Source of the DNA: Epiperipatus broadwayi
Lineage: Eukaryota > Onychophora > Udeonychophora > Euonychophora > Peripatidae
Direction of reading: 5' to 3'
Length of the DNA: 64,000 nt
Assembly (NCBI GenBank): GCA_028023455.1
Contig: JAQFVV010012673.1
Span: 1,096,567 to 1,160,566, forward strand
Shown here: positions 36,011 through 46,659 of the stretch, piece after piece
Layout of the letters: each line of letters opens with the position of its first letter
Position numbering within the stretch: the stretch's first letter is position 1
The notes under the pieces: model-generated
Databases searched by the model: none
What the model saw: the letters and a program-made list of their open reading frames with translations, nothing else
What the model was told of the DNA's origin: nothing
Program-made: the position numbers and the translations under genes

Positions 36011-36760
36011 TTTACTATCAAAAACACATCAGTCGCTTGATAAATATTAATAAAGAATAATTATTGGAACCTTTGTGCATTTATTAAAAGGAAAGTGAAG
36101 TTTGAATAAGTATTACCTAAACATATAATTAGTTCGCATTTCCCTGCTATAATTTACGTAAATAAGATCATGTCAATGGTGTATGGGATGTAGTGTGTGC
36201 GTGTGAAGGTATGTGTGTGTGAATTGACTTAATAGGATCACACTTAAGTGAAAATTAGGAGCCATTAACATATTTTAGTAGCAGTATACTTATAATGTAA
36301 ATTTTTAAAAGTCCATTTATTATTAGAATATTTGAATAATTATACAGAATTACTTTCATTAACTAAAAACTTAAAGAAAAATGCTTTAAGAACAAAACAA
36401 CAACAACAAAAACAAATATAGACCAATAAACTTTAAAATAAAAAAAACAACAAAGAGAACCAGCTTGTGTAAGTCTTTAAAAATGTACATTTTAGTTTAA
36501 ATAAAATTTGTCAAGTGGAAATAACATTTTAATATGTATTTATTAAAATAGTTAAAACAGTTGACTATGGAAAAACAATACTAAATTAAATAAACATTAA
36601 AATTTTAATGTAAATTTACATTTAAGATAAAAAATAATAAAAACAGAAAAAATATTATAATTTAGAAAATATGTTTAGAAACATTAAATAAAAATGCATG
36701 ATATACGTTTATATATCAAAATAATGTTTAAATATATGAATATTGTGTACACTAAACCCA
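36010..36760. other. Unassigned A-rich stretch
   Basis: A GT-rich patch lies near 36190-36222. No gene recognised. Confidence 0.5.
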
Positions 36761-36763
36761 ATG

Positions 36764-36953
36764 TAATTATAAGAGACGTGAAGTCAAACTTTCAAGCTCT
36801 CTACATATATCCAAACTATCTTACACAACTGATACACCTGACCACATGCATGTGAAAAAGGTAAATTATCTCCAATATAGTACTATTGGAGATTATTTAT
36901 ATTAGATAGATGTAGAGAGCTTGAAAGTTTGAGTTCAAGTCCTTTATAATTAC
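36764..36953. repeat. Family C foldback element, short form
   Basis: TGTAATTATAAGAGACGTGA at the left and TCCTTTATAATTACAT at the right are inverted ends. The arms carry AAACTTTCAAGCTCTCTACA and its inverse and meet at CTCCAATATAGTACTATTGGAG. Almost fully palindromic, about 190 bp. Confidence 0.85.
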
Positions 36954-36954
36954 A

Positions 36955-38735
36955 TCAAAATACAATAATATTTAGCAATATGGTGTTGCCAATTTAGCAG
37001 AGATTTTGTCATTTGAAAATTAACAAAAAACACACCTACACACATATATATATATGACTACTCACAATCCATGATAGTTGCCAATTATCTCTGCCATTAT
37101 AATGTATTTCCAACGTCAATAGTTATTAGTGTTAATTTGTGAGTAGTTATATGTACATATTTATATGTTTGTCTACATAGTAGTTTTTTTAGAGACCATT
37201 TATTTCTTTAAGTTGCACAAGAAAAGATTCAGAATTAACATCTTTTGTTTTCTATTAATATAAAATAACTGACAAAGAAATAAATAGTTATCAGAGAATT
37301 AAAACTTTCTTTTAAAATATCTGGATGTATTAACAAGAGAAAACTGAAAATTTCTCTACATATGGAATATTTCTATAAACCAACCTCATTTAATTGGATT
37401 TGTAAAAATTATATTGGATATAGTAACCAATAGATAAATAATTGGATTGGATAAATCACAGTCTATTTTTTTAGTACTGAAGTCTCTAAGAAGCTGCTAA
37501 ATAGCTCTTGAATCCACACATCAGCATATGAACTGGAAAATAACCATTATATTTATGCTGCTATAAGTCTTCATTTTAACTTAACATATTTACAATAGCT
37601 AACTTATTTCTAAATGTAAATCCCCAAATAACAGCCAATGCTTAATAAACCAATAGAATGTCTGAAGTCTGTTGTCAAGATAACTTTTATTTTATTTCTT
37701 ATCTACAGAAATTGCAATAACAACAGATTGCAGATATGTTGTTCTATTCTGTTATAAATAAATTAACTATTACTATAGTGGAACAAGTATGTAATTAGTT
37801 AAATCATTTCATAGTGGTCCCAAATTGATTAAGTAAGGTCTTAGGTCATCTATGAAATGGGCATGGTACATGACACACTTATACAAATATAACGAGCGAA
37901 ATCAATGTGATATCTTTTTCATTAGTTCAACAGCTTATACGAATATAGAATTATTTCAGGAACACTGATATATTTATAAATTAGCCAATACTACATGAAA
38001 TGTTGAATATAAATACTGAAGTAACCACATCCTTATTTGCTGTCAGTCACCAATGTGTTTAGACGGGATTAGAACAGCCAGATTGATAAACTTTCAAGTA
38101 TGTTTACATTCAATGAACGAGTATATTTTTTATAAATTGTTTACATATTACAATTTATTTGTAAAAATAGTAACTTCACAGATAAAAAATAATATTAAAT
38201 TTATTAAACTTTGAAAAAAACTAAAAAGAGTGTTAATGTGAAATGATAAGCTGTACAAAAGATTTTATTTTAATTAACCCCTATGTCAACGCAAATATTT
38301 CACAACAGATAAATCTTGATAATAACTACTTTTATGTTAATGTTGCCTGTTTGAGTGAAGAATACATTTAAATAGTTAAAAACTAAACCACACAGGCTTA
38401 TTATATATGTGTCTATATATGTAATATATAGGGTATATGGGCATAGACTTTCACACCACCCACCACTCTCCACACTATCTTAAAATAAATTTTTGATAAT
38501 TAAAAATTAAATTCATAACTTTTAAAAAAATATTTATAGTCTTGGAAAAATCTATTTGTGTTTTAATTCTCTGATTTATGTTAGAATTTTTATACTTTAT
38601 TTTATCAAAAAAAAAAAAAAATCACTTTTCTTTTAAAAAATAGTCCATTTATTTCAAATTGAAAATTTTTTTAACACTACTTCTTCTGAAAACTTTTTTT
38701 TATTACATAAACTATTATAATGTATGATTTTTTTC
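36955..38735. other. Unassigned, with a small family C trace
   Basis: Near 38428-38478 there is GGGTATATGGGCATAGACTT, CACACCACCCACCACTCTCC, a partial family C arm. No gene. Confidence 0.5.
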
Positions 38736-38737
38736 CT

Positions 38738-38850
38738 ACAGTACAGGCTTTTCATACCTGCACTCCAATATGTAATATATAGGGGTTTGAACTCAGACTT
38801 TCACACAACCCTCAACTATCCACACTATCTTATACTGCTGACATAATAAA
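38738..38850 (+). repeat. Family C repeat, left end
   Basis: ACAGTACAGGCTTTTCATAC, then CACTCCAATATGTAATATAT and GGGTTTGAACTCAGACTTTC. Same leader as at 63742 and 32738, truncated after CTATCTTATACTGCTGACA. Confidence 0.8.
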
Positions 38851-39370
38851 TTATATACAAACATCCAATATTTAATGGTTTGATTATATCACATAGTACT
38901 TATCAAGGATCAATTTAAAACAGCATGTGAATTGTTAAAGGGAAGTGTTTTAAGTTGATCTTTGATAAAGACTATATGATATAGTTAACAAAACGTTGAA
39001 TATTGATAGTATATACGTAATTTGTTATAATAGTTTCTGTAATAAAACAAGTTTTTATAAAACGAAGAAGTGGTGTTAATTTTTTTATCAATTTGATTAT
39101 TTTCTAATAAAATCCAAAATTTTCAATATAGTCAGTCTTAATTTAAACATTACACTTTTATCAAAGATGAATAATTAATTTTGTTTTAAAAAATTAAAAT
39201 GAAATTAATACAGACATATTGAAAACCCTCTGTGAGCTATATGAAAACGAGGATCAGCAAATGTAAGTGTAGTATGTTCAATTGGGAAAATTAAAAAATA
39301 TTACATAGAAAAGAAAAGGTACAAAGGAAAAAAAATAAAGAAGCTTTTCACAGGATAAATGGCAAACAAT
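38851..39370. other. Unassigned AT-rich stretch
   Basis: Nothing recognised. Confidence 0.5.
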
Positions 39371-39815
39371 CCCATAAGTCAACCTAGTGTGACTATACAT
39401 AAGGCATAGAAACGACTAATCAACTTTGCTCTTAAGGAAAAATGGAGAAATCAGGAAGAACCTCATTGATATATATATGAAATTACCACTGACTGTTGCC
39501 TTTTCCAGGATGGTTCATCTGGTTAGAGTGTTACCTTAAAATTCAATACTCAAGAATCTAAGAATCTAGGTTTGATTCCCATGCTAGTACTGTCACTGTT
39601 TAGGCCAGCATTATCTGAAGAAGAGAGGAGAATAAAACCTCTCAAAAAAGTGTTGCATATACTAACCTGTGTGCTATTACTAACAGTTGAGTGTATTCGG
39701 AATATTTAAATAAAGTTAAATTTTTCTAAAGATATTCAATACTGAAATTGGATGATGGAAATTGTTCAATATATAAATACAATTTAAATATCATCATCAC
39801 AAACCTTTAGGAAGA
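39371..39815 (+). mobile_element. Family D SINE-like element, single orientation
   Basis: Reads CCCATAAGTCAACCTAGTGT, then TTGCCTTTTCCAGGATGGTT, A-box-like ATGGTTCATCTGGTTAGAG and B-box-like GGTTTGATTCCC. It continues with TGCTAGTACTGTCACTG, CTGAAGAAGAGAGGAG with a GAGAGG/CCTCTC stem, TGCATATACTAACCTG and AATATTTAAATAAAGTT. It matches both halves of the 17182-17866 dimer. No poly-A tail. The tRNA-like head lies inside the element rather than at its 5' end. Confidence 0.7.
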
Positions 39816-39973
39816 CAATATGTGTAGTATGAGTCCACCTGCTCTTTAGCTTTAATTTCATATAAACACACCATTTACTGACATACCTACATGTAGAGCA
39901 TAATTTATACATACTAATATAATTTTCCAAGACAACTATAAGCTATACTCCAATCAACCAGAGGGAAAGAATG

Positions 39974-39993
39974 CATATATATATATATATATA
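39974..39993. repeat. Short (TA)n
   Basis: Ten TA units. Confidence 0.9.
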
Positions 39994-40113
39994 TCAGTAA
40001 ATTATATGCTTGTATATAATCAAAGTGTAGATGAGCTCATTTAATAATTATGTTTGCTGATGGTTAGTTTACACATAGTCTGTTGTAGGTTTTTAATACT
40101 TTGGCATTAATAT

Positions 40114-40232
40114 ATATATATATATATTTCATATGTCATAGCATGGGCTGGGACGCGAACTCACAACCGTCTGCAACCAACTACTTGCTTGCAACGCGGC
40201 TGCGATGACCTCTCGGCAAAGAACGCTTGACA
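40114..40232 (-). mobile_element. tRNA-derived SINE (family A), copy 3
   Basis: Reverse strand: GCCGAGAGG A-box remnant, GAGTTCGCGTCCC B box and the CATATGAAA end. It is flanked by TSD GGCATTAATAT at 40103 and 40234. A (TA)n replaces the poly-A run at the tail. Open frames on the reverse strand here are repeat. Confidence 0.85.
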
Positions 40233-40239
40233 TGGCATT

Positions 40240-40760
40240 AATATTTGAGCTATTTTTAAAATGAAATAAACAAATTATACTGTAAACGGATGGAAAAACA
40301 AAAGTAAAAATCAAGCAAGCACAATGATCTCAGCCAATAAAAAGACTTCATTTGAAATCTCACATCGTACTGTCTCTGAATACTACAGAAGTAATAGTTA
40401 TTTTTATTAAAAATCATTGACAAATATATGAAAATCATTAGCTAATGTTACAGAATAAGACTGATAACAGCATAGTTAACGATGATGGGCGAGGAAAAGT
40501 ATATCAAACAAAAAGTATTAACAATTATTTTAAATACCCAGCTCCCTAAAAATAAAGATCAAATTTTATTCAGAATAATTCTTCTACTAATATATCTGTA
40601 CATGAATAGTCTTCTACATGCTTTAAATAGACCTTCCTCTCTTAAAAAATATAACATTTTAATTGTGAACGTAGTTTTTTAATATTTAGATATAAATCTT
40701 TTAAAGTACTAACGATAAAAATCATGACTATATTATTTGGGAGAAGCTCAAGCATCAGAC
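40240..40760. other. Unassigned stretch
   Basis: No gene recognised. Open frames on both strands (40256-40438, 40482-40682) have no recognised similarity. Confidence 0.5.
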
Positions 40761-40764
40761 CCAT

Positions 40765-40840
40765 GAGCAGAAGAGTAGATCCTGGTATCTCTCAATCTTA
40801 CATCAGATGCCCTACCATCTACGCCAAACCGTGTGGAGTG
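40765..40840 (-). repeat. Possible tRNA-derived relic
   Basis: Reverse strand has TTTGGCGTAGATGGTAGGGC (A-box-like TGGCGTAGATGG) and, downstream, a decayed GATACCAGGATCTACTC where a B box would be. No tail was identified. Confidence 0.35.
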
Positions 40841-40946
40841 TAGTAATGATGAAATGATTAGATACATTTAAAAAAGTGTGACATTCGAACTGTATAAGAG
40901 ATTAAACTTTCATTGCAATGTTAAACTACTCCTAACTATTACTTTT

Positions 40947-41057
40947 TTTCTCATATGTCACAGCATCAGCCGGGACGCGAACCCACAACCGTCTGCAACC
41001 AACTACTCGCTTGCAAGGCGGTTGCGATAACCTCACGGCTAACAACGCTTGACAACA
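40947..41057 (-). mobile_element. tRNA-derived SINE (family A), copy 4
   Basis: Reverse strand: TTAGCCGTGAGG, GGTTCGCGTCC and the CATATGAGAAA tail. The TSD ATTACTTTT is seen at 40938 and 41058. The 60-codon reverse frame at 40932-41114 is translated SINE. Confidence 0.85.
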
Positions 41058-41203
41058 ATTACTTTTAAACTTTTTAATACAATAAAAATATTCATTTAAA
41101 TAAGTATCGATCAATATTTTTTTTTATATTAATGAAGTACTGGTGTGGAAGAAAGTTATACTAATTACCTAGCTTAAATAACTTTTTTTTATAAACAGAT
41201 TAA

Positions 41204-41417
41204 TTCATTATACAGGCTTAAACCTGCATTTATATGTGTAATATATGCGGGATTCGAACTCAGACTTTCACATGACTCACTACTCTCAATGCCATCTCAT
41301 ATTGCTGATCCACCTGCTCACACACATGTTGAAAAGATAAATAATCACCAATATAAATATTTCATGCTAAACCAGCAATCATAGTGGGTCGCGAGAAAGT
41401 CTGAGTTCGAATTATTC
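41204..41417 (+). mobile_element. Family C insertion with 13-bp TSD
   Basis: Bounded by ATAAACAGATTAA at 41191 and 41418. The insert starts near TTATACAGGCTTAAACCTGC, runs through a full left arm (GATTCGAACTCAGACTTTCA, ACATGTTGAAAAGATAAATA, TGCTAAACCAGCAATCAT) and ends with a short inverted end (GAAAGTCTGAGTTCGAATTA). It is therefore an asymmetric foldback that entered as one unit. No poly-A tail. Confidence 0.85.
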
Positions 41418-41430
41418 ATAAACAGATTAA

Positions 41431-42540
41431 ATAGCTTTTAGTTTTAAAAGAATTTTATTTAGGGAGAATATTGGTTTTTTAATACATTAACTTTTTATAG
41501 TACATTGACTAAATAAGAGTCTATAATGTCACTACTGGGTTGATAGTGGATGATTTATAGAGATATTAATCCAGGGTATGGAATAAATCCTGTGGTATAT
41601 AGATTGTTGTCATCAGCTATCTGGAAATGTATTGGGCTTTGGAATTTGGAATAGATTCTAGGTTTCTTCAAATAAAAATTTGGAGGAAAGGGTCATGTCT
41701 TTATGTTTGATTTTGTTTAAAAGAGAAATGAATAGACTGTCTGGGTCTGGTGGAGGAGTTGTGAATACTAATTTGCTTTTATTCTACTATTTACACACAC
41801 ACACACACAAAAGCCTATCAAATATTTAAATTTCTCAATAAGTGTAGATAATGTTAATTATAGATATGGGAAAAAAAACAGTTATTAAAATAACTACCGA
41901 ATTAATTTTAAAACAGGGAATACACATTTTTTTCGTTTATATGTAATTTTAATACGAATATAAAAAATGGCTGCGTGCAATTTATTATATAACTTTTTTG
42001 TCTAAATTGGAACCAGACTTCACATGTCATCCATCATTTTTATTTTGTTCATATTAAAAGAAATAACTTCATTTTAAAATCCTTTGATAGCAAGGTTCAT
42101 AAATTAAAACTGGAATAAAAGACTAAAATAAATTTATGAGCAACATCGAAAAGAAATAAAAGCTTTATAAATGTGATAAGAAAAAGATAAATTACTTAAA
42201 ATTCATAAGGAAATAATAAAAATGCAATTAGCAACGATAACTGAAAAACATATTTTTTATTATTCTGATAATTATTTAATATACTGCGTGTGCCTCCATT
42301 AAGATAGATATATATTCATGAGCTCTGCATTACTATAGTTAAATTGAGATTAGCTTGGTTTATTAATGGTAGTGGATTTATGCTTGGAGTTACAGCTTTC
42401 CATAAAATTTTGAATGTTTTTTTTAAATCAAAAAGCAAGTTGAGAAATTTTAGCAGTTGTCATTTAATCAACTGAGTTAGAAACTCATTATTGCCCACTA
42501 AATGGTTGTCTAAGTGATAATAATTCAAAAATAAATTTAA
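41431..42540. other. Unassigned AT-rich stretch
   Basis: A short (AC)n lies at 41792-41808. No gene recognised. Confidence 0.5.
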
Positions 42541-42544
42541 AACT

Positions 42545-42735
42545 ATAGTAACTTTCTTCAAATAGTAGTGCCACCTAGTACAAGCCATAGTAATCAATAG
42601 ATTGTAGAACGTTTGTGCATCAAAATCCCTATCCGGTGCCTGATTATCCAATATCTGCCGACTAGTTTCAAGCTTGTGGCCTTGAACAGAGCGGAGCCTT
42701 GGACCTGCACCTAGATCTTTGGATCTAATGCACTC
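42545..42735 (+). repeat. Family B arm
   Basis: TAGTGCCACCTAGTACAAGC, ATAGTAATCAATAGATT, TCCGGTGCCTGATTATCC and CGACTAGTTTCAAGCTTGTG. One arm only, with the middle starting at its right end. Confidence 0.75.
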
Positions 42736-42739
42736 TCCA

Positions 42740-44155
42740 TCAGTTACCTTTTTAGCTAACTATGATGTTATGAGGCCAAAATGAAAACACAGTAATGTTT
42801 TTACTATTAGCTTATTCACTTGTATAATCATACAGATTTGAGGTCAGTTTCGTATTTATGGATTCTGGTGCTTTGTTTTTTAATAACCATGATCCTTTGA
42901 TATTTTAGTGGTTTAAATAAAGATTTCAGGTTAATCTTACTTGCTTAGGAGAATAGCCATGAAGTAATTGCACATATAATGAATGTAAGTGTATTTTGCT
43001 GCAACTGTCATATTTGTATGGGGTTTGAACCCATAATTCAGTTTCATACATTACAGTTTTGGAACATAATGCTTTTTCACATTTCCAATTTTTTTTTGTA
43101 TAAAAAAAATGCCATTTTCTTTTGTTAAAAATTATATTTATTAAACTATTTTTCTATGCTGCCTCCAAAAGAGAAGAATTATTTCCTAGTTATGAAGATA
43201 AGCAGTAAATAGTCAAAACATAAACCCTTCAGAATACTTATAGAATGATTTATTATTGCATTTCTAAAACTAACACATACTTTTTGATACATCTATACAG
43301 GACCTATATGATAAGTATTATTAAAATGAAAGAGACATTGGAAGAGTGGTTAAGTAATTGATCAAATGGGTTATTGATTGAGAGATCTTGTGATGTTCAA
43401 GCACAAGAAATGCTACCTTTAGGTTTCCATTGTTTTTTTTTTTACTATTATTATAGATAAATTGCAGAAAAGACTAGATACCAATTAGTTCATTACTGTA
43501 AATATCAAATAACTTATTTTCTTATATACATTTTCAAAGATATATTTTTCATAAGAAATAACATGATTCAAATTTATTTAAAAATTGTTTGTTGATTAGT
43601 ACATAGACACCATAGTAAATTCAAGAACTAAATGTCTGTGGAATACATTTTAACCCTGCACTTTGTGGCATTTAAGTATCATATGACCTTGCAAGGAACA
43701 AACCATTTGATTTCTTTACTAAAGCTTTAAATTGAAAGTCATTGCCCTAATTATGTATAGTAAAAATTTAAAAAAATAAAATCTTCCAAGAAAGATATAA
43801 AACATTTAAAATATTGATGATGGCTATAAGATTAGTTGAAACTGTCACATTGTGAAACAGATAAAGCAGAGAAATAGAGGTTGTTTAAAGTGTGTTTAAT
43901 GCATTTTAAGTGAAAGCAAATTATGAACAAATAAATACACACCCAAATTGAATGCAAAGTTATTAAAATTAAGTACTATTAATAAATATATAACAATTTA
44001 CAAAATAATACAAATATCTTGGCTTGACTTTTTTATATTCTCAAGCAAGGTATTTATAAAATTTATAGACTTTTGTTCCATTAATAATTAGAAATTAAAA
44101 TTTTGTACTATTAATAATTAGAAAAATAAGTTATGACATAGATTGACTTGTTATA
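42740..44155. other. Unassigned stretch with one tRNA-like trace
   Basis: GGGGTTTGAACCCATAATTC at 43020 is a reverse-strand B-box-like sequence (GGGTTCAAACCCC). No gene recognised. Confidence 0.4.
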
Positions 44156-44159
44156 AGAG

Positions 44160-44226
44160 TTACTATTTCATATATCTGAGGAATTTAAATTTAGATATAT
44201 CTAGAGTTTTTATAGATATATATATA

Positions 44227-44262
<36 letters not shown>

Positions 44263-44354
44263 TGGTCTCATCTTTTGGGATAGGGTCTTTTACCAAGTTA
44301 CTATTTCATATATCTGAGGAATTTAAATTTAGATATTCTAGAGTTTTTATAGAT
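44160..44354 (+). repeat. Direct 57-bp duplication around (TA)n
   Basis: TTACTATTTCATATATCTGA through GAGTTTTTATAGAT occurs at 44160-44217 and 44299-44354. A (TA)n tract (44214-44261) and a short unique stretch lie between. The second copy lacks two or three bases (ATATTC against ATATATC). Confidence 0.85.
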
Positions 44355-44359
44355 GGCAT

Positions 44360-45455
44360 TTTAATTTTTTTTTTAAATATTAAAAGTTCATACTTTCACT
44401 GTTTGATTATTACATTGGTGAAGCAACTGTCTTCTCACTAGTTACTACTTATTTTGGGGACAAATCTTGGTTTACTGGACAGAGGACTGGACTAGATTCG
44501 AAGTTGGCACATTCTTTCTTTTCTTGGCAGCAGCAACATGGAATTAATAGGTTTCTTCTCCTCCAATAATGTGTTCTCTTCCTTCAGAGATCATTCTGAG
44601 AGGAAGGCAAAACTTGTGCTACTCAGAAGTCATGGTGATCTGTGACCTCAGCTTACATTCAATTATACATTAGAGAGTCCTTTTCTAGAAAAATAACCCA
44701 GTATTTATAAGCCTGTAACATAAAAAAAAAACTTTACTCAGCAAAAACAAAAATCACGTCTAGAGTTTGTTTGCTCTTAGTTTTCCTTTTAACAAAAATA
44801 TCCCAATTGATTCTCCAGACTCAACTTTTGTCAGAAATGAAAATATACTGGTTGACTGGTTCTTAATTCACAATAGTCTGCAAAATCTTATCAAGATTAA
44901 ATTAAGGTAAGAAAATTTTAACTGCCCCCTAAAGACTAGAAATAATTAGTGTCCCAATGCAACTGTATTTTTCCAAATGTTTCAACATAGACCCATAAAT
45001 TCCTGCCTTTCACTAAAGGTTTGGCTATCAATTAGTAGAAATCTGTTACTTGCAAAACAGAATGAGTCAACTTAATTTTTTTCCCATTTTTTGTTTTAGG
45101 AAAAACATACACGGCAAAGAAAATATACTTTCTTTTCCAAATATATATATAACTGAAATCTAGTTCAACAAAAACTATATATATATATATATATATGCAT
45201 GCCCTATCATTCAATCACCCACATAAACACATCTGTATATTATTTTCTAACAAAAAAAAAATGAAAAATTAGCTATTTGATCCATCACCTTAGATTTATA
45301 TTATTTTAAAACAAATATCATGAAGCTCGGTGTGTGCGCACACACTGACTGCTACAATATATAAGCAATATTTAATAAACAGATAGGCAGAAAATGTAAA
45401 AGTCACAGAACTGTTGGAAGGTTATCTTTTGAAAGTGTTAGTTGGCAGAAGATTA
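44360..45455. other. Unassigned stretch
   Basis: A (TA)n at 45175-45196 and a B-box-like AGATTCGAAGTTGG near 44494. No gene recognised. Confidence 0.45.
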
Positions 45456-45460
45456 AGAAG

Positions 45461-45602
45461 ATAGTTGAAAGTGCTCCTAAGTGAATAAAAGTTTTTTAAA
45501 GATGTACTTTACATATATTTAGATTATTATATTTATTAATATTCAATTACAAAATTATGTATATAACTTTGAAGAAATACAGACATTGAATAAGAATATC
45601 AT
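45461..45602 (+). repeat. Diverged 3' UTR fragment of the 46 kb PLE (copy a)
   Basis: ATAGTTGAAAGTGCTCCTAA to GAAATACAGACATTGAAT, then (TA)n. It aligns with the right arm of the PLE at 46391-46600, which also has ATAGTTGAAAGT and ends GGAATACAGACATTGATTA, then (TA)n. Confidence 0.6.
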
Positions 45603-45648
45603 TACATATATATATATATATATATAATGATATACATAAGACTACGAG

Positions 45649-45775
45649 GATAGTCAAAAGTGCCCCTAAGTGGTTACAATTTTTAAAGTTATATTTTACA
45701 TATATCTAATTGCTGTATTTATAAATATTCAATTATAAGATTATGTATATTGATTTGAAGAAATACAGACATTGA

Positions 45776-45785
<10 letters not shown>
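45649..45785 (+). repeat. Diverged 3' UTR fragment of the 46 kb PLE (copy b)
   Basis: GATAGTCAAAAGTGCCCCTA to GAAATACAGACATTGAATTA, then (TA)n. It is tandem to copy a, about 188 bp apart, and clearly homologous to it. Confidence 0.6.
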
Positions 45786-45820
<35 letters not shown>

Positions 45821-45826
<6 letters not shown>

Positions 45827-46570
45827 TTCAAAACAATACAATAATTAATACAGTAAAACAATATTTTAAAAAAACAAATATATACCAATTTAATAGAAGT
45901 ACTTTCAACTATCTATGTAGTTGTTGGCAACTAGATTCAAATTGTATTAGAAAAAACCGTTACAAATGTAAACAAAAAGTAATATGTCATACATCAATTT
46001 TCCCACAATTCATTAATTTTTATATTGGCAGCCTGTCTATTTATCAACTGTTGCTTTTCACTTTTTATTAACATAGCTTCTTTAATTTTGCGTTTATTAT
46101 TATTTTTTTCAATACACAAAATCTTAACTTTATTAAAATCAAAATCAAAACCATAATTACATGTTACATTATGATCAAAAAATACTGATGGTGATACATC
46201 ATCATTTCTAACATTCTCTTGTCTTGATTTTTGCACTCGTTTATATAACAACAAATGCTCCTTTGATCTTTTCTCCAATGTACATCGAGATTCCCCAATA
46301 TATGCCTTTCCACAAACACATAGCCAATTATATATTGCACAACTTTGATTTAAAATACTACACCTATTTTTTGAATTATTTATTAAATTAATTGATGTAT
46401 GACGTATTACTTTTTGTTTACATTTGTAACGGTTTTTTCTATTACAATTTGAATCTAGTTGACAACGACTACATAGATAGTTGAAAGTACTTCTATTAAA
46501 TTGGTATATATTTGTTTTTTTAAAATATTGTTTTACTATATTAATTATTGTATTGTTTTGAATAATTATA
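45821..46570 (-). mobile_element. 5'-truncated Penelope-like element with inverted arms
   Basis: A core of about 390 bp coding on the reverse strand lies between inverted arms 45821-45996 and 46391-46570, which differ at only about five places. The left arm is the 3' UTR, starting at the stop codon of the GIY-YIG frame (45994-45996). The right arm is the same UTR inverted and placed at the 5' break point. (TA)n tracts flank both sides (45782-45820 and 46608-46654). PLEs are known for 5' truncation and inverted terminal copies. It cannot encode a complete element. Confidence 0.8.
45994..46389 (-). pseudogene. PLE GIY-YIG endonuclease domain, partial
   Basis: This is the C-terminal endonuclease domain of a Penelope-like retroelement, which nicks target DNA for priming. 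Visible motifs are AIYNWLCVCGKAYIGE (the GIY and YIG strands, with a C-x-C pair), LEKRSKEHLLLYKR with the Arg and His of the active site, FFDHNVTC, and a C-terminal KRKIKEAMLIKSEKQQLINR ending INELWEN. The open frame extends upstream to 46671, but those first about 100 residues are inverted 3' UTR plus poly-Ile/Tyr from (TA)n, so they are not protein. The RT domain is absent. The domain itself is intact and recent-looking. Confidence 0.8.
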
Positions 46571-46603
46571 TATATTTTATTATAATTGGAATACAGACAT
46601 TGA

Positions 46604-46607
<4 letters not shown>

Positions 46608-46654
<47 letters not shown>
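46608..46654. repeat. (TA)n microsatellite at PLE 3' end
   Basis: Follows directly on GGAATACAGACATTGATTA of the PLE right arm. Confidence 0.95.
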
Positions 46655-46658
<4 letters not shown>

Positions 46659-46659
46659 T

